The position numbers were made by a program, and so were the translations under genes. DNA of 11,139 nt from an uncultured Rhodanobacter sp. GTDB lineage: Bacteria; Pseudomonadota; Gammaproteobacteria; Xanthomonadales; Rhodanobacteraceae. The stretch lies in contig CALCWL010000508.1 of assembly GCA_937906285.1 (NCBI GenBank), positions 1 through 11,139 of the forward strand. Direction: 5' to 3'. Under the pieces are notes generated by a model. It had not been told where the DNA came from. It was given only the letters and a program-made list of their open reading frames with translations, and ran no database searches. Shown in pieces: positions 1-7,491 of this stretch (position 1 is the stretch's first letter; every line of letters starts with the position of its first letter).

Positions 1-109
1 TGAACCTCGCGCCGCCGGCGTGGTCAACGAGCGGCACGACCGGGCGAATTGCGCGCCAGAATGGCAGCCGGGCGTCGTGTTGCCGCTTTCTCCCCGTACC
101 GGAGTCTCC
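1..109. other. Upstream non-coding leader of the two-component operon
   Basis: This stretch precedes the response regulator gene. A TGA at the very first three bases could be the stop of a gene to the left, but its frame cannot be judged. The same frame as the regulator is open from a GTG at position 20. I do not read it as coding, because the receiver domain starts exactly at the ATG at 110. No convincing -35/-10 pair is visible: TTGC-type hexamers at 49 and 80 have no matching -10 box at the right distance. A promoter for the operon may lie here or further left. Confidence 0.5.
101..104 (+). promoter_or_regulatory. Ribosome binding site of the response regulator
   Basis: GGAG lies five bases before the ATG at 110 and is a normal Shine-Dalgarno spacing. 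It decides the start in favour of 110 over the in-frame GTG at 20. Confidence 0.7.
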
Positions 110-796
110 ATGCGCATCCTGCTGGTGGAAGACGATCCCTCCATCGCCGAGGGCATCCGCACCTCGCTGCGCCAGGGCGGGCACGCGGTTGACCACGTGG
201 CGGACGGCGGCCAGGCCGACGCCGCGCTGCGCGATCACGGCTACGACCTGCTGGTGCTGGACCTGGGCCTGCCGGGGCTGGATGGCAGCGAGGTGCTGCA
301 GCGCCTGCGCCGCCGCGGCAAGGGCGTGCCGGTACTGGTGGTGACCGCGCGCGACGGCCTGGCCGAACGCATCCGCGTGCTCGACCTCGGCGCCGACGAC
401 TATCTGGTCAAGCCGTTCGCGCTGAGCGAGTTCGAGGCGCGCGTGCGCGCCCTGCTGCGCCGGGTCAGCAGCCAGGGCAAGCCGGAACTGCAACTGGGCC
501 GGTTGCGGCTGGACCTGCCCGGCCACCGCGCCTGGGTCGATCGCCGGCCGCTGGAGCTGACCGCGCGCGAGTTCGGCCTGCTCGAAGCGCTGGCGCTGCG
601 CGCCGATCGCGTCACCAGCCGCGCGCAACTGATCGAGGCGCTGTGCGACTGGGACCAGGAACTGACCGACAACGGGCTGGACATCGCCATCCATCGCCTG
701 CGCCGCAAGCTGGACGGCAGCGGCACCGGCGTGCGCACCATCCGCGGCCTGGGCTATCTGCTGGAGGAGCTGGCCGACGCTGGCGGCGCCGCATGA
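110..796 (+). CDS. OmpR/PhoB-family response regulator (QseB/PmrA/TctD-like)
   Basis: This is a DNA-binding response regulator of 228 residues, the usual length for the family. Seen in the sequence: the receiver domain starts at residue 1 (MRILLVEDD), with acidic pocket E7-D8-D9, phospho-acceptor D51 in LVLDLGLPG, switch threonine T79 and conserved lysine K101 in VKPF. A winged-helix effector domain follows from about residue 128, with ELTAREFGLL and the C-terminal RTIRGLGYLL hairpin typical of OmpR-type regulators. The start at 110 has a GGAG 5 nt upstream and places the first beta strand correctly. The stop overlaps the ATG of the kinase gene by 4 nt, so the two are almost certainly co-translated partners. 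By position it probably regulates the exporter genes that follow, which is inference. The closest named family (QseB, PmrA, TctD, BasR) cannot be settled by eye. Confidence 0.95.
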   Translation: MRILLVEDDPSIAEGIRTSLRQGGHAVDHVADGGQADAALRDHGYDLLVLDLGLPGLDGSEVLQRLRRRGKGVPVLVVTARDGLAERIRVLDLGADDYLVKPFALSEFEARVRALLRRVSSQGKPELQLGRLRLDLPGHRAWVDRRPLELTAREFGLLEALALRADRVTSRAQLIEALCDWDQELTDNGLDIAIHRLRRKLDGSGTGVRTIRGLGYLLEELADAGGAA

Positions 797-2199
797 AACG
801 CCCCGCGCCCATGCGCCCCAGCCTGCGCCGGCGACTGCTGGTGTTCCTGCTGATCCCGATGGCGACGCTGTTGCTGCTCGATGCGCTGCTGAGCTACGGC
901 GTGGCGCTGGGCTACGCCAACCGGGTGCACGACCGCGACCTGGCCGACGATGCGCGCACCCTCGCCAAGCTGCTGCAGAACAACCCGCTGGGCGGCCGGC
1001 TGTCGCGGCAGGCGCGTTTCCTGCTCGAATACGATCCGGACGGACGCAGCTATTTCAGCGTGCGCAGTTCCAGCCAGGGCCTGCTCGCCGGCGATGACCG
1101 GTTGGCCGCGTCACCGACGCCGACCGCCGCCGGCCTGCCCGCGCTGTACGACACCCGCCTGGACGGCCACGCGCTGCGCGCGGCCACCGTGCGCGAAGAC
1201 ATGCCGGGCGATGCCGCCGGCCAGCTCACCGTCACCGTGGCCGAGACGCTGCACGACCGTCGCGAACAGGCCCGCGAGATCCTGCTGCTGGCGGTGGTGA
1301 TGCAGACCCTGCTGATCGTCTGCGTGCTGTCGCTGGTCTGGTTCGGCGTGCGTCGCGGCCTGCGCGTGCTCGATCCGCTGACCGCGCGGCTGGCCGCCCG
1401 CTCCAGCGAACTCACCCCGATCGACGGCCCCGACGTGCCGCAGGAGATCCAGCCGCTCACGCGCACCATCGACGCGCTGTTCGGGCGACTGCGCGACATG
1501 CTGGCGCTGCACGACCGTTTCATCGCCGACGCCGCGCACCAGCTGCGCACGCCGCTGGCCGGACTGAGCCTGCACGCCGATCGTGCGCTGGCCGATCCCA
1601 GTCCGGCCAACCAGGCCGACGCGCTCGCCCACATCCAGCGGCTGACCCGGCGCGCCGCGCGCACCGCCTCGCAACTGCTGGCGCTGACCCGCGCGCAGGC
1701 GGCGCCGCCGGAGCAGGGCGGACAACAGCGGATCGACCTGGCCCGACGGGTACCCGAGATGGTCGCCCAGCGCGTGCACGAGGCGATTCGCGCGGGCATC
1801 GACCTCGGCTACGAGGGCGGCACGCCGCCGCTGTGGGTGCTCGGCGAACCCGCCGGCGTGCAGGATCTGCTCGACAACCTGATCGACAACGCGGTGCATT
1901 ACGCCGGCCGCGGCAGCGAAATCACCGTGCGGCTGCGCGCGCGCGACGATGGCGGCGCCAGCCTGCTGGTCGAGGACAACGGTCCGGGCGTGCCGCCGGA
2001 CCTGCTGCCGCGGCTGAGCGAGCGCTTCTTTCGCGTCGGCGCCAGCGCCGAGCCCGGCAGCGGGCTGGGCCTGGCCATCGTGCAGCACATCGCCGGTCGC
2101 CATGGTGCCGAGCTGGTCTTCCGCAACATCGAGCCGCACGGCCTGCAGGTGTCCGTGCATTTCCCGCCGGTGTCCCATGCGGTGGACGCGCCGCCATGA
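793..2199 (+). CDS. Sensor histidine kinase, TctE/QseC-like
   Basis: This is an inner-membrane sensor kinase of 468 residues that should phosphorylate the regulator encoded just upstream. Seen: TM1 at about residues 13-36, a periplasmic region at about 43-160 resembling the 2CSK_N sensor domain of TctE/QseC-type kinases, TM2 at about 163-185, and a HAMP-like linker. The dimerisation helix carries H249 in DAAHQLRTPLAGL. The catalytic domain has the N box DNLIDNA (361-367), G1 DNGPG (395-399), and G2 GSGLGLAI (422-429). All residues needed for autophosphorylation appear present. Its ATG overlaps the stop of the regulator gene (ATGA). Its own stop also overlaps an ATG at 2196, but codon use argues that this ATG is not the start of the next gene. 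The ligand is unknown. The periplasmic domain and the exporter genes next door suggest sensing of an envelope-active compound or envelope stress (inference). Confidence 0.94.
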   Translation: MKRPAPMRPSLRRRLLVFLLIPMATLLLLDALLSYGVALGYANRVHDRDLADDARTLAKLLQNNPLGGRLSRQARFLLEYDPDGRSYFSVRSSSQGLLAGDDRLAASPTPTAAGLPALYDTRLDGHALRAATVREDMPGDAAGQLTVTVAETLHDRREQAREILLLAVVMQTLLIVCVLSLVWFGVRRGLRVLDPLTARLAARSSELTPIDGPDVPQEIQPLTRTIDALFGRLRDMLALHDRFIADAAHQLRTPLAGLSLHADRALADPSPANQADALAHIQRLTRRAARTASQLLALTRAQAAPPEQGGQQRIDLARRVPEMVAQRVHEAIRAGIDLGYEGGTPPLWVLGEPAGVQDLLDNLIDNAVHYAGRGSEITVRLRARDDGGASLLVEDNGPGVPPDLLPRLSERFFRVGASAEPGSGLGLAIVQHIAGRHGAELVFRNIEPHGLQVSVHFPPVSHAVDAPP

Positions 2200-2318
2200 A
2201 CGCCTCCGTGGCCGGCGCCGCGGGCGATAAGGCCGGCGAAAGATTCGCACCCCACAATGGGGCTCCGACTTCTGCCCCGGCCCCCGCCCACGTGCTGCGC
2301 GGGCGGCCCCCCTGGAAC
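2200..2318 (+). promoter_or_regulatory. 119-nt spacer between kinase and exporter genes, with two small inverted repeats
   Basis: This is the only real gap in the plus-strand run. It is open in the frame of the outer-membrane factor from an ATG at 2196. However, about 2225-2280 uses codons that are rare elsewhere in the window (AGA, GCA, AAT, GGG, GCT, ACT, TCT), and its GC content dips, so it reads as untranslated. It holds two back-to-back short inverted repeats: GCGAA/TTCGC with a 3-nt loop at 2236-2248, and CCCC/GGGG with a 5-nt loop at 2250-2262. A weak -10-like CACAAT at 2253-2258 has no -35 partner. It may hold a promoter, operator or attenuator that allows the exporter to be expressed separately from its regulators. 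No direct repeat of the kind bound by OmpR-type regulators was recognised. Confidence 0.4.
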
Positions 2319-3776
2319 ATGCCCGCCGAGTTCGCCCGCCTGAACCCCGCTGCATCCGGCCCATGCAGGCGCACCCGCCTGCTGTTGCCCGCGCTGCTGC
2401 TGTGCGTGCTGGCCGGCTGCGCCGAACCGCTGCCGAAGCTGGCGCCGCCGCAGTCCGCCCAGTGGCGGCATGCGACCGCCTCCGCGCCGGCGGCGACAAC
2501 CGACCCCGCACTCTGGTGGCAGGCGTTCCACGATCCGGCGCTCGATGCGCTGGTCGAGCGTGCGCTGACCGACAACCTCGACGTGGCGCAGGCGGTCGAG
2601 CGCTTGCGCGCGGCGCGCATCCTGCGCCGGCACGCCACCGATCGTTATCGGCCCGGCCTGAGCGCGCGCACCGACGAGGCGATCGATCCGGACGCCAGTG
2701 CCTCGTTCTTCGTCGCCGGCTTCGACGCCAGCTGGGAACTGGGCCTGTTCGGCCGCGCCGAGGGCAGCCGCCGCGTGGCGCAGGGCGAGCTGGACGCCGG
2801 CGTCGCCGACCTGCGCGCGGCGCGGGTCAGCCTGGTCGCCGAGGTGGTGCGCGAATGGATCGGCCTGCGCACCGCGCAGCGACAGGAGCAATTGCTGCAG
2901 CAGGTGGCCGCCGAGCGCGCGCGCGCCTGGCAGTTGCTGCAGGCCCGCCAGCGCCTGCAACTGGCCGCACCCGCCGCAGTGGATCAGGCCGCGGCCGCCA
3001 GCGCGCAGGCCGCGGCCGCGCTGGCGGCACCGCGCCAGGCGATCGACGCCAGCGCCCAGCGGCTGGCCGTGCTGCTCGGTCGCGAGCAACCCGATCCGGC
3101 CTGGCTGCAGCGCGCGCCGCCACCCGAACTGGGTGCGTGGCGGCTCGGCGCCACCCCGGCCGACCTGCTGCGCACGCGTCCGGAAATCGCCCGCGCCGAG
3201 GCCGACGTGCTGCGCGCCGCCGGCGAACTGGCGCTGGCCCACGCCGACATGTTCCCCAGCATCGGCATCGGCGGCTCGCTGGCGTGGGCTACCGACATCA
3301 ACAACAACCACCGTTTCTCCACCACGCCCAACGCGATCACCTCGTTCGGCCCGAGGATCAGCATCCCGCTGTTCGACTGGGGCATGCGGGTAGCGGCGCA
3401 CCATGCCAGCGCGCACCAGCTCAAGGCCAGCGTGCTGGCCTATCGGCAGGCGGTGCTGCAAGGCGTGGCCGAGGTGGAGACCGCGCTCGGCAACTTGCAT
3501 CAGCAGGGCGAGCGCGAACGCCACGACCAGGCCGCGTGGCAGGCGCTGCAGCACGCCGACCAGGTGCTGCGCCGGCGCGTCGCGCTGCGGCTGGACAGCC
3601 CGCTGCAGCAGCTCGACGGCCGCATCGCCGCAACCCAGGCGGCGCTGGAACTGGACGACGCGCGTGCCGCCCGCGCGCTGGCCTACGTGGCCTTGTTCAA
3701 GGCGCTCGGCGGCGCACCGCCCCCCGCGGCAACGACGGCGCCGACTGCCGCGGCCAGTGCAGCGGCGCCGCGCTGA
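2319..3776 (+). CDS. Outer-membrane efflux lipoprotein, NodT/OprM-type (TolC superfamily)
   Basis: This is the outer-membrane channel of a tripartite exporter, 485 residues from the chosen start. Seen: a basic N-region with CRRTR, a hydrophobic stretch and the lipobox LAGC, with the lipidated Cys at residue 34 (codon 2418-2420). Two OEP repeats of long alpha-helical segments follow. They contain the NodT-family WELGLFGR motif, LRTRPEIARAEADVLRAAGEL, and PRISIPLFDWG. The C-terminus ends in an Ala/Pro/Thr-rich tail. I chose the ATG at 2319 because starting at 2196 would put about 75 residues before the lipobox Cys, and that extra segment has atypical codons; no good Shine-Dalgarno decides the matter. 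A GTG at 2292 is a third option. The stop TGA shares one base with the ATG of the permease. It pairs with the ABC permease, ATPase and adaptor encoded downstream. Confidence 0.9.
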   Translation: MPAEFARLNPAASGPCRRTRLLLPALLLCVLAGCAEPLPKLAPPQSAQWRHATASAPAATTDPALWWQAFHDPALDALVERALTDNLDVAQAVERLRAARILRRHATDRYRPGLSARTDEAIDPDASASFFVAGFDASWELGLFGRAEGSRRVAQGELDAGVADLRAARVSLVAEVVREWIGLRTAQRQEQLLQQVAAERARAWQLLQARQRLQLAAPAAVDQAAAASAQAAAALAAPRQAIDASAQRLAVLLGREQPDPAWLQRAPPPELGAWRLGATPADLLRTRPEIARAEADVLRAAGELALAHADMFPSIGIGGSLAWATDINNNHRFSTTPNAITSFGPRISIPLFDWGMRVAAHHASAHQLKASVLAYRQAVLQGVAEVETALGNLHQQGERERHDQAAWQALQHADQVLRRRVALRLDSPLQQLDGRIAATQAALELDDARAARALAYVALFKALGGAPPPAATTAPTAAASAAAPR

Positions 3777-4906
3777 TGGTGGCCCTCGCGCGCAAGACGC
3801 TGGTCTACGAATGGCGGCGGTTCCTGCCGGCGATGCTGGCGGTCGGTTTCGCCGGCCTGCTGCAGCTGCTGCAGATCGCGCTGGTCCTGGGCATCTTCGG
3901 CAGCACCAGCCTGTACGTCACCGGCTCGGCGGCCGAGGTCTGGGTGGGCTATCCCGGCACGCAGAGCGTCGGGCTCGGCCGCGCGATCGACGCGGACGTG
4001 GCCTCGCACCTGCGGATGGACCCTCAGGTGCAGCGGGTCGAGCCGTACCTGTGGGTCGACGGCGACTGGCGCGGGCCGCGCGAGACCGGCGGCGTGTCGG
4101 TATTCGTCTCCGGCATCGACCCGGCCGCCGACGGCCTGATGTTCGCCAAGGTGCTGCCGCCGGCGTTGCGCGCACGGCTGGCCGAGCCCGACACGATCGT
4201 CATCGACCGCTCCGCGCTGGACCAGCTCGGCGTGGGCATCGGCCAGAGCGCCACCATCAACGGTCATCGCGTGCGCGTGGTGGGCATCGGCAGCGGGCTG
4301 CGCGCGCTGGGCGGGGTCAACGTGCTGTGTTCGCTGGAGACCGCGCGCGAGCTCGACAACGATCCGACCGACACCGGCCCGACCTACCTGGTGGCGAAAC
4401 TGCGTGATCCGACCCGGGCCGAGGCGGTGGCCGCGCGCCTGCGCGGCGCCACCGCGTTCGGCCCGTACACCGCCTGGACCGCACGCGATTTCGCCAATCG
4501 CTCGGTGCGCTACTGGCTGTTCGACACCGGCGCCGGCGCCGGCGTGCTGTTCCTGGCCGGCATCGTGTTCCTGGTCGGCACGGTGATCACCAGCCAGACG
4601 CTGATCGCCGCGGTCAACGGTTCGGTGCGCGAGTACGCCACGCTCAACGCGCTCGGCGTGGGCGTGGGCGCGCTGCGCAAGGTGGTGCTGGAGCAGGCGT
4701 TCTGGGTCGGCGCGCTGGGCCTGCTCGGCGCCAGTGCGCTGGGCCTCGTGCTGATGCTGCTGGCGCGCAGCCAGGACGTGCCGGTGGTGCTCAACGTGGC
4801 GGCGGCGCTGGGCTGCATCGCGCTGGTGATGGGGCTGGCCGCGGTCTCCGGGCTGGCCGCGATGCGCAGCCTGCGCCGCGCCGATCCGGCCAACCTGCTG
4901 CGATGA
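3776..4906 (+). CDS. ABC exporter permease, FtsX/MacB/DevC-like
   Basis: This is an inner-membrane permease of 376 residues. Seen: four membrane segments at about 19-41, 253-275, 306-329 and 338-362, with a periplasmic domain of about 210 residues between the first two. That is the topology of MacB-type (type VII) ABC permeases. The cytoplasmic loop after TM2 has REYATLNALGVG, matching the coupling-helix region (REI/ALGA pattern) of FtsX domains, and the C-terminus ends in RRADPANLLR, like many family members. In MacB the ATPase is fused to the permease; here it is a separate gene, as in LolCDE and DevBCA. The ATG overlaps the channel gene stop by 1 nt and the gene ends in a 4-nt overlap with the ATPase. 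Known relatives act as mechanotransmitters that drive periplasmic substrate out through a TolC-type duct. The substrate here is unknown. Confidence 0.88.
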   Translation: MVALARKTLVYEWRRFLPAMLAVGFAGLLQLLQIALVLGIFGSTSLYVTGSAAEVWVGYPGTQSVGLGRAIDADVASHLRMDPQVQRVEPYLWVDGDWRGPRETGGVSVFVSGIDPAADGLMFAKVLPPALRARLAEPDTIVIDRSALDQLGVGIGQSATINGHRVRVVGIGSGLRALGGVNVLCSLETARELDNDPTDTGPTYLVAKLRDPTRAEAVAARLRGATAFGPYTAWTARDFANRSVRYWLFDTGAGAGVLFLAGIVFLVGTVITSQTLIAAVNGSVREYATLNALGVGVGALRKVVLEQAFWVGALGLLGASALGLVLMLLARSQDVPVVLNVAAALGCIALVMGLAAVSGLAAMRSLRRADPANLLR

Positions 4907-5658
4907 ACGCGATGTCCGCCAGCACCGGAACCGCGCGCGCGCCGTCGTTGCAGGCCGACAACGTCAGCAAGGCGTTCGTCTCCGGCAACCAGCGCACGCA
5001 GGTGCTGGACGGGCTCAGCCTCGACATCGAGGCGGGCGAGCTGACCCTGATCTCCGGTCCGTCCGGCTGCGGCAAGAGCACCTTGCTGGCCGTGCTCAGC
5101 GGCTTGCAGAAAGTGGACGGCGGCCGCGTGCGTGCGCTCGGCAGCGAGCTGGGCCAGCTCGACCTGCGTGCGCTGGAGCGCTTCCGCCTGCAGCACACCG
5201 GTTTCGTGTTCCAGGGCTTCAACCTGTTCCCCGCGTTGAATGCGTTCGAGCAGGTCGAGCTGCCGCTGAACCACATGGGCCTGTCGCGCGACGAGGCGCG
5301 CCGGCGCGCGCGGCAATCGCTGGAGGAGGTCGGGCTGGCGCATCGCATGCGGCTGCGTCCGTCCGAGCTGTCCGGCGGCGAGAAGCAGCGCGTGGCGATC
5401 GCCCGCGCGCTGGCCAAGCAGCCGGAGCTGCTGTTCGCCGACGAGCCGACCAGCGCGCTGGATGCCGCCAACGGCCAGGTCATCATCGACATCCTGCATC
5501 GCATCGCGCACGCCCACGGCACCACCGTGCTGTGCGTCAGCCACGACCCGCGGCTGGTCGTCCACGCCGACCGCGTGCTGGCGATGGAGGACGGCCGCAT
5601 CCTCAGCGACCGGCGCCCCGCGGCACCGGCCATCGATTCCCAGGAACCCGCCCCATGA
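4903..5658 (+). CDS. ABC transporter ATP-binding protein, MacB/LolD-like
   Basis: This cytoplasmic ATPase of 251 residues powers the adjacent permease. Seen: Walker A GPSGCGKST (52-60), Q-loop Q104 in FVFQGFNLFP, signature LSGGE (156-160), Walker B LLFADE with catalytic E181, D-loop SALD, and switch H214 in CVSHD. All motifs of an active ATPase are intact, and the FQxFNL type of Q-loop is characteristic of the LolD/MacB/FtsE subgroup. It starts within the stop of the permease gene (ATGA at 4903-4906), and its own stop overlaps the ATG of the adaptor in the same way. A second in-frame ATG at 4912 is possible, but the overlap favours 4903. The C-terminal 20 residues or so after the core are Pro/Ala-rich and look unstructured. 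Confidence 0.94.
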   Translation: MNAMSASTGTARAPSLQADNVSKAFVSGNQRTQVLDGLSLDIEAGELTLISGPSGCGKSTLLAVLSGLQKVDGGRVRALGSELGQLDLRALERFRLQHTGFVFQGFNLFPALNAFEQVELPLNHMGLSRDEARRRARQSLEEVGLAHRMRLRPSELSGGEKQRVAIARALAKQPELLFADEPTSALDAANGQVIIDILHRIAHAHGTTVLCVSHDPRLVVHADRVLAMEDGRILSDRRPAAPAIDSQEPAP

Positions 5659-6599
5659 CCTCGCTCGCACCGCATTCCCCGCACCGCCGCGCGCTCCGGT
5701 TCGGCATCCTCGCGCTGGGCGTCGCCGGGCTGCTCGGCGGCTGCTCGCAGCCGGGCGACGCACCGGTCGGCGCCGCCGCACCGGTCGCCCGTTACGCCGC
5801 GGTGGCGCGTGGCCGGATCGACATCGAGGGTGGCCTGCTGGAACTGTCGATGCCGCGCGAAGGCGTGCTCGCCACGGTGGCGGCGCACGAGGGCGACCGC
5901 GTGAAGCGGGGCCAGTTGCTGGCTGCACTTGATGCGCACCCTGCGCAGCTGGCGGTGGACGCCGCACAGGCGCAACTGGAGCAGGCGCAGGCACAGCTCA
6001 AGCTGCTCGGCGTCAAGCAGCAGGCGGCGCGGCAGCGCGCGCAGCGCCTGGCCGCCGCCGCGGCCGTCGGTGCCGGCGACGGCCAGAGCGCCGACGACGC
6101 GCGCGAGGCCGCCGCCCAGCTCGACGCCGAGCAACTGGCCGCGCACGCCGCGCAGGACATGGCCGAGCAGAAGCTGCGCGAAGCCCGCTACGAACTGCAG
6201 CAGCGCAGCCTGCGCGCGCCGTTCGACGCCCAGGTGGTGCACGTGGCGGCGCAACCCGGGGCCAGCGTGTCGCCGAGCTCCGGCGCGCTGTTCACCCTGC
6301 TGCCGGACAAGCCGCGCATCGTGCGCGCCGAGCTCAACGACAGCTTCGTCGGCGCGGTCCACCCCGGCATGCCGGCCGAGGTCAGCGCCGACAGCGATCG
6401 CGACGGAAGCCACTGGGCCGCGCACGTGCTGCGCATCGGCAAGGTGTACGGCCCGGCCACGCTGGAGAACGACCCGCAGGTGCGCGCCAACGCACGCACG
6501 GTGGAGTGCGTGCTGACCTTCGACCAGCCGTCGTCGCTGCGCATCGGCCAGCGCGTGGTGGTGCGCTTCGGCACGCCCGCCGGCGCGGCGAAAGACTGA
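5655..6599 (+). CDS. Periplasmic adaptor lipoprotein, HlyD/MacA/DevB family
   Basis: This is the membrane fusion subunit of the ABC exporter, 314 residues, bridging the permease and the outer-membrane channel. Seen: a signal peptide with RR at 11-12 and lipobox LLGGC, Cys at residue 30, so it is anchored as an inner-membrane lipoprotein rather than by a TM helix. The first half of the lipoyl domain is at about 67-94. A Gln/Ala-rich helical hairpin or coiled coil runs about 95-185, and the second lipoyl half at about 186-214 contains LRAPFDAQV, with a typical PGASVSPSSGALFTL stretch. A beta-barrel region follows to the C-terminus (LRIGQRVVVRFG). It is somewhat shorter than MacA (about 370 residues), so the membrane-proximal domain may be reduced. 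Its ATG overlaps the ATPase gene stop. As a lipidated adaptor beside a separate permease and ATPase, it fits a DevBCA/MacAB-like pump. Confidence 0.9.
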   Translation: MTSLAPHSPHRRALRFGILALGVAGLLGGCSQPGDAPVGAAAPVARYAAVARGRIDIEGGLLELSMPREGVLATVAAHEGDRVKRGQLLAALDAHPAQLAVDAAQAQLEQAQAQLKLLGVKQQAARQRAQRLAAAAAVGAGDGQSADDAREAAAQLDAEQLAAHAAQDMAEQKLREARYELQQRSLRAPFDAQVVHVAAQPGASVSPSSGALFTLLPDKPRIVRAELNDSFVGAVHPGMPAEVSADSDRDGSHWAAHVLRIGKVYGPATLENDPQVRANARTVECVLTFDQPSSLRIGQRVVVRFGTPAGAAKD

Positions 6600-6619
6600 G
6601 GAAACCGCGCCCGGCGATC

Positions 6620-7489
6620 ATGCCGGCGACAAACCGCCACGATTCCGTTCCGCCAGGCCTGCGCGTGATCCAGCAAACCGACTTCTTCCTCGAGGGTGGC
6701 CGCCGCGGCGTGCTGCTGATCCACGGCCTCACCGGCACGCCGATGGAAATGAAGCTGCTCGGCAAGGGCCTGAACCGCGCGGGCTTCACCGTGCACGGCA
6801 TGCAGCTGGCCGGCCATTGCGGCAGCGCCGACGACCTGCTCGCCACCGGCTGGCACGACTGGTACGCCAGCGTGCAGCAAGCCGCCGACGACCTGCGCGA
6901 CAAGGTCGACCAGCTGTTCGTCGGCGGGCTGTCGATGGGCGCGCTGCTGGCCTTGAAGCTGGCCGCCGATCGTCCGGGGCAGGTCGCCGGCGTGGGCGTG
7001 TACGGCGCCACCTTCCGCTACGACGGCTGGAGCATTCCGCCGCTGGCCCGGCTCTCGTTCCTGCTGCCGCTGCTGAAGAAACTCGGCATCGGCCGCGGCC
7101 GCAGCTTCATGGAGCAGCCGCCCTACGGCATCCGCGACGAGCGCCTGCGCGCGCAGGTCAGCGCGGCGATGCTCGGCGGCGACAGCGCCGCCGCCGGCTT
7201 GCCGGGCAACCCGTGGTATTCGCTGGCGGAGATGTACGGCTTGGCCGCCAGCGTGCGGCGCCAGCTGCCGCAGGTGACCGCGCCGTGCCTGGTCGCCCAC
7301 GCCAGCGACGACGACGTCGCCAGCCCGAAGAACGCCGAGCTGGTGGTGCGCGCGGTCAGCGCGCCGACCGAGCTGCTGCTGCTCGACGACAGCTACCACA
7401 TGATCACCATCGACAAGCAGCGGCGCACCCTGATCGAGCGTTCGGCGGCGTTCTTCGACGGCATCGCCGCCTCGCGCGCGGCGGCCTGA
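6620..7489 (+). CDS. Alpha/beta hydrolase, Est30-like carboxylesterase/acyl-ester lipase family
   Basis: This is a serine hydrolase of 289 residues without a signal peptide, so probably cytoplasmic. Seen: the oxyanion-hole motif HGLTGTP (35-41), nucleophile elbow GLSMG with S105, an acid within HASDDD (D230-D232), and catalytic H260 in DSYHMITID. This matches the Est30/monoglyceride-lipase-like carboxylesterases. A lid-like insertion at about 134-200 contains a hydrophobic patch (LSFLLPLLKKLG) that could bind an acyl chain. The start at 6620 is the only ATG before the core motifs; GAGG at 6598-6601 lies too far upstream (18 nt) for good spacing. It follows the adaptor by 20 nt and precedes the first half transporter by 2 nt, so it is part of the same transcription unit. 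The natural ester is unknown. Its neighbours suggest lipid or lipid-linked intermediate processing (inference). Confidence 0.87.
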   Translation: MPATNRHDSVPPGLRVIQQTDFFLEGGRRGVLLIHGLTGTPMEMKLLGKGLNRAGFTVHGMQLAGHCGSADDLLATGWHDWYASVQQAADDLRDKVDQLFVGGLSMGALLALKLAADRPGQVAGVGVYGATFRYDGWSIPPLARLSFLLPLLKKLGIGRGRSFMEQPPYGIRDERLRAQVSAAMLGGDSAAAGLPGNPWYSLAEMYGLAASVRRQLPQVTAPCLVAHASDDDVASPKNAELVVRAVSAPTELLLLDDSYHMITIDKQRRTLIERSAAFFDGIAASRAAA

Positions 7490-7491
7490 CC

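Noticed and set aside
20..109. N-terminal extension of the response regulator from a GTG at 20
   Set aside because: The receiver domain begins at the ATG at 110 with a well-placed GGAG; the extra residues match no family feature.
49..110. Possible sigma-70 promoter using TTGC-type boxes at 49 or 80
   Set aside because: No acceptable -10 hexamer at 16-18 nt from either box.
1899..3554. Long open frame on the minus strand opposite the kinase and channel genes
   Set aside because: Its translation is Gly/Arg/Gln-rich with no family motif, and it lies antisense to clear domains. Long antisense frames are expected at this GC content.
2363..3775. Upstream in-frame extension of the permease reading frame through the channel gene, from an ATG at 2363
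   Set aside because: The extension is Arg/Gly/Ala-rich junk in an alternative frame of the channel gene. Permease features begin only at 3776, where the ATG meets the channel stop.
4510..6425. Overlapping long minus-strand open frames opposite the permease, ATPase and adaptor
   Set aside because: They mirror intact ABC exporter genes and have no motif of their own.
6597..6620. GAGG at 6598-6601 as the ribosome site of the hydrolase gene
   Set aside because: Spacing of about 18 nt to the ATG is too long; translational coupling to the adaptor gene is more likely.
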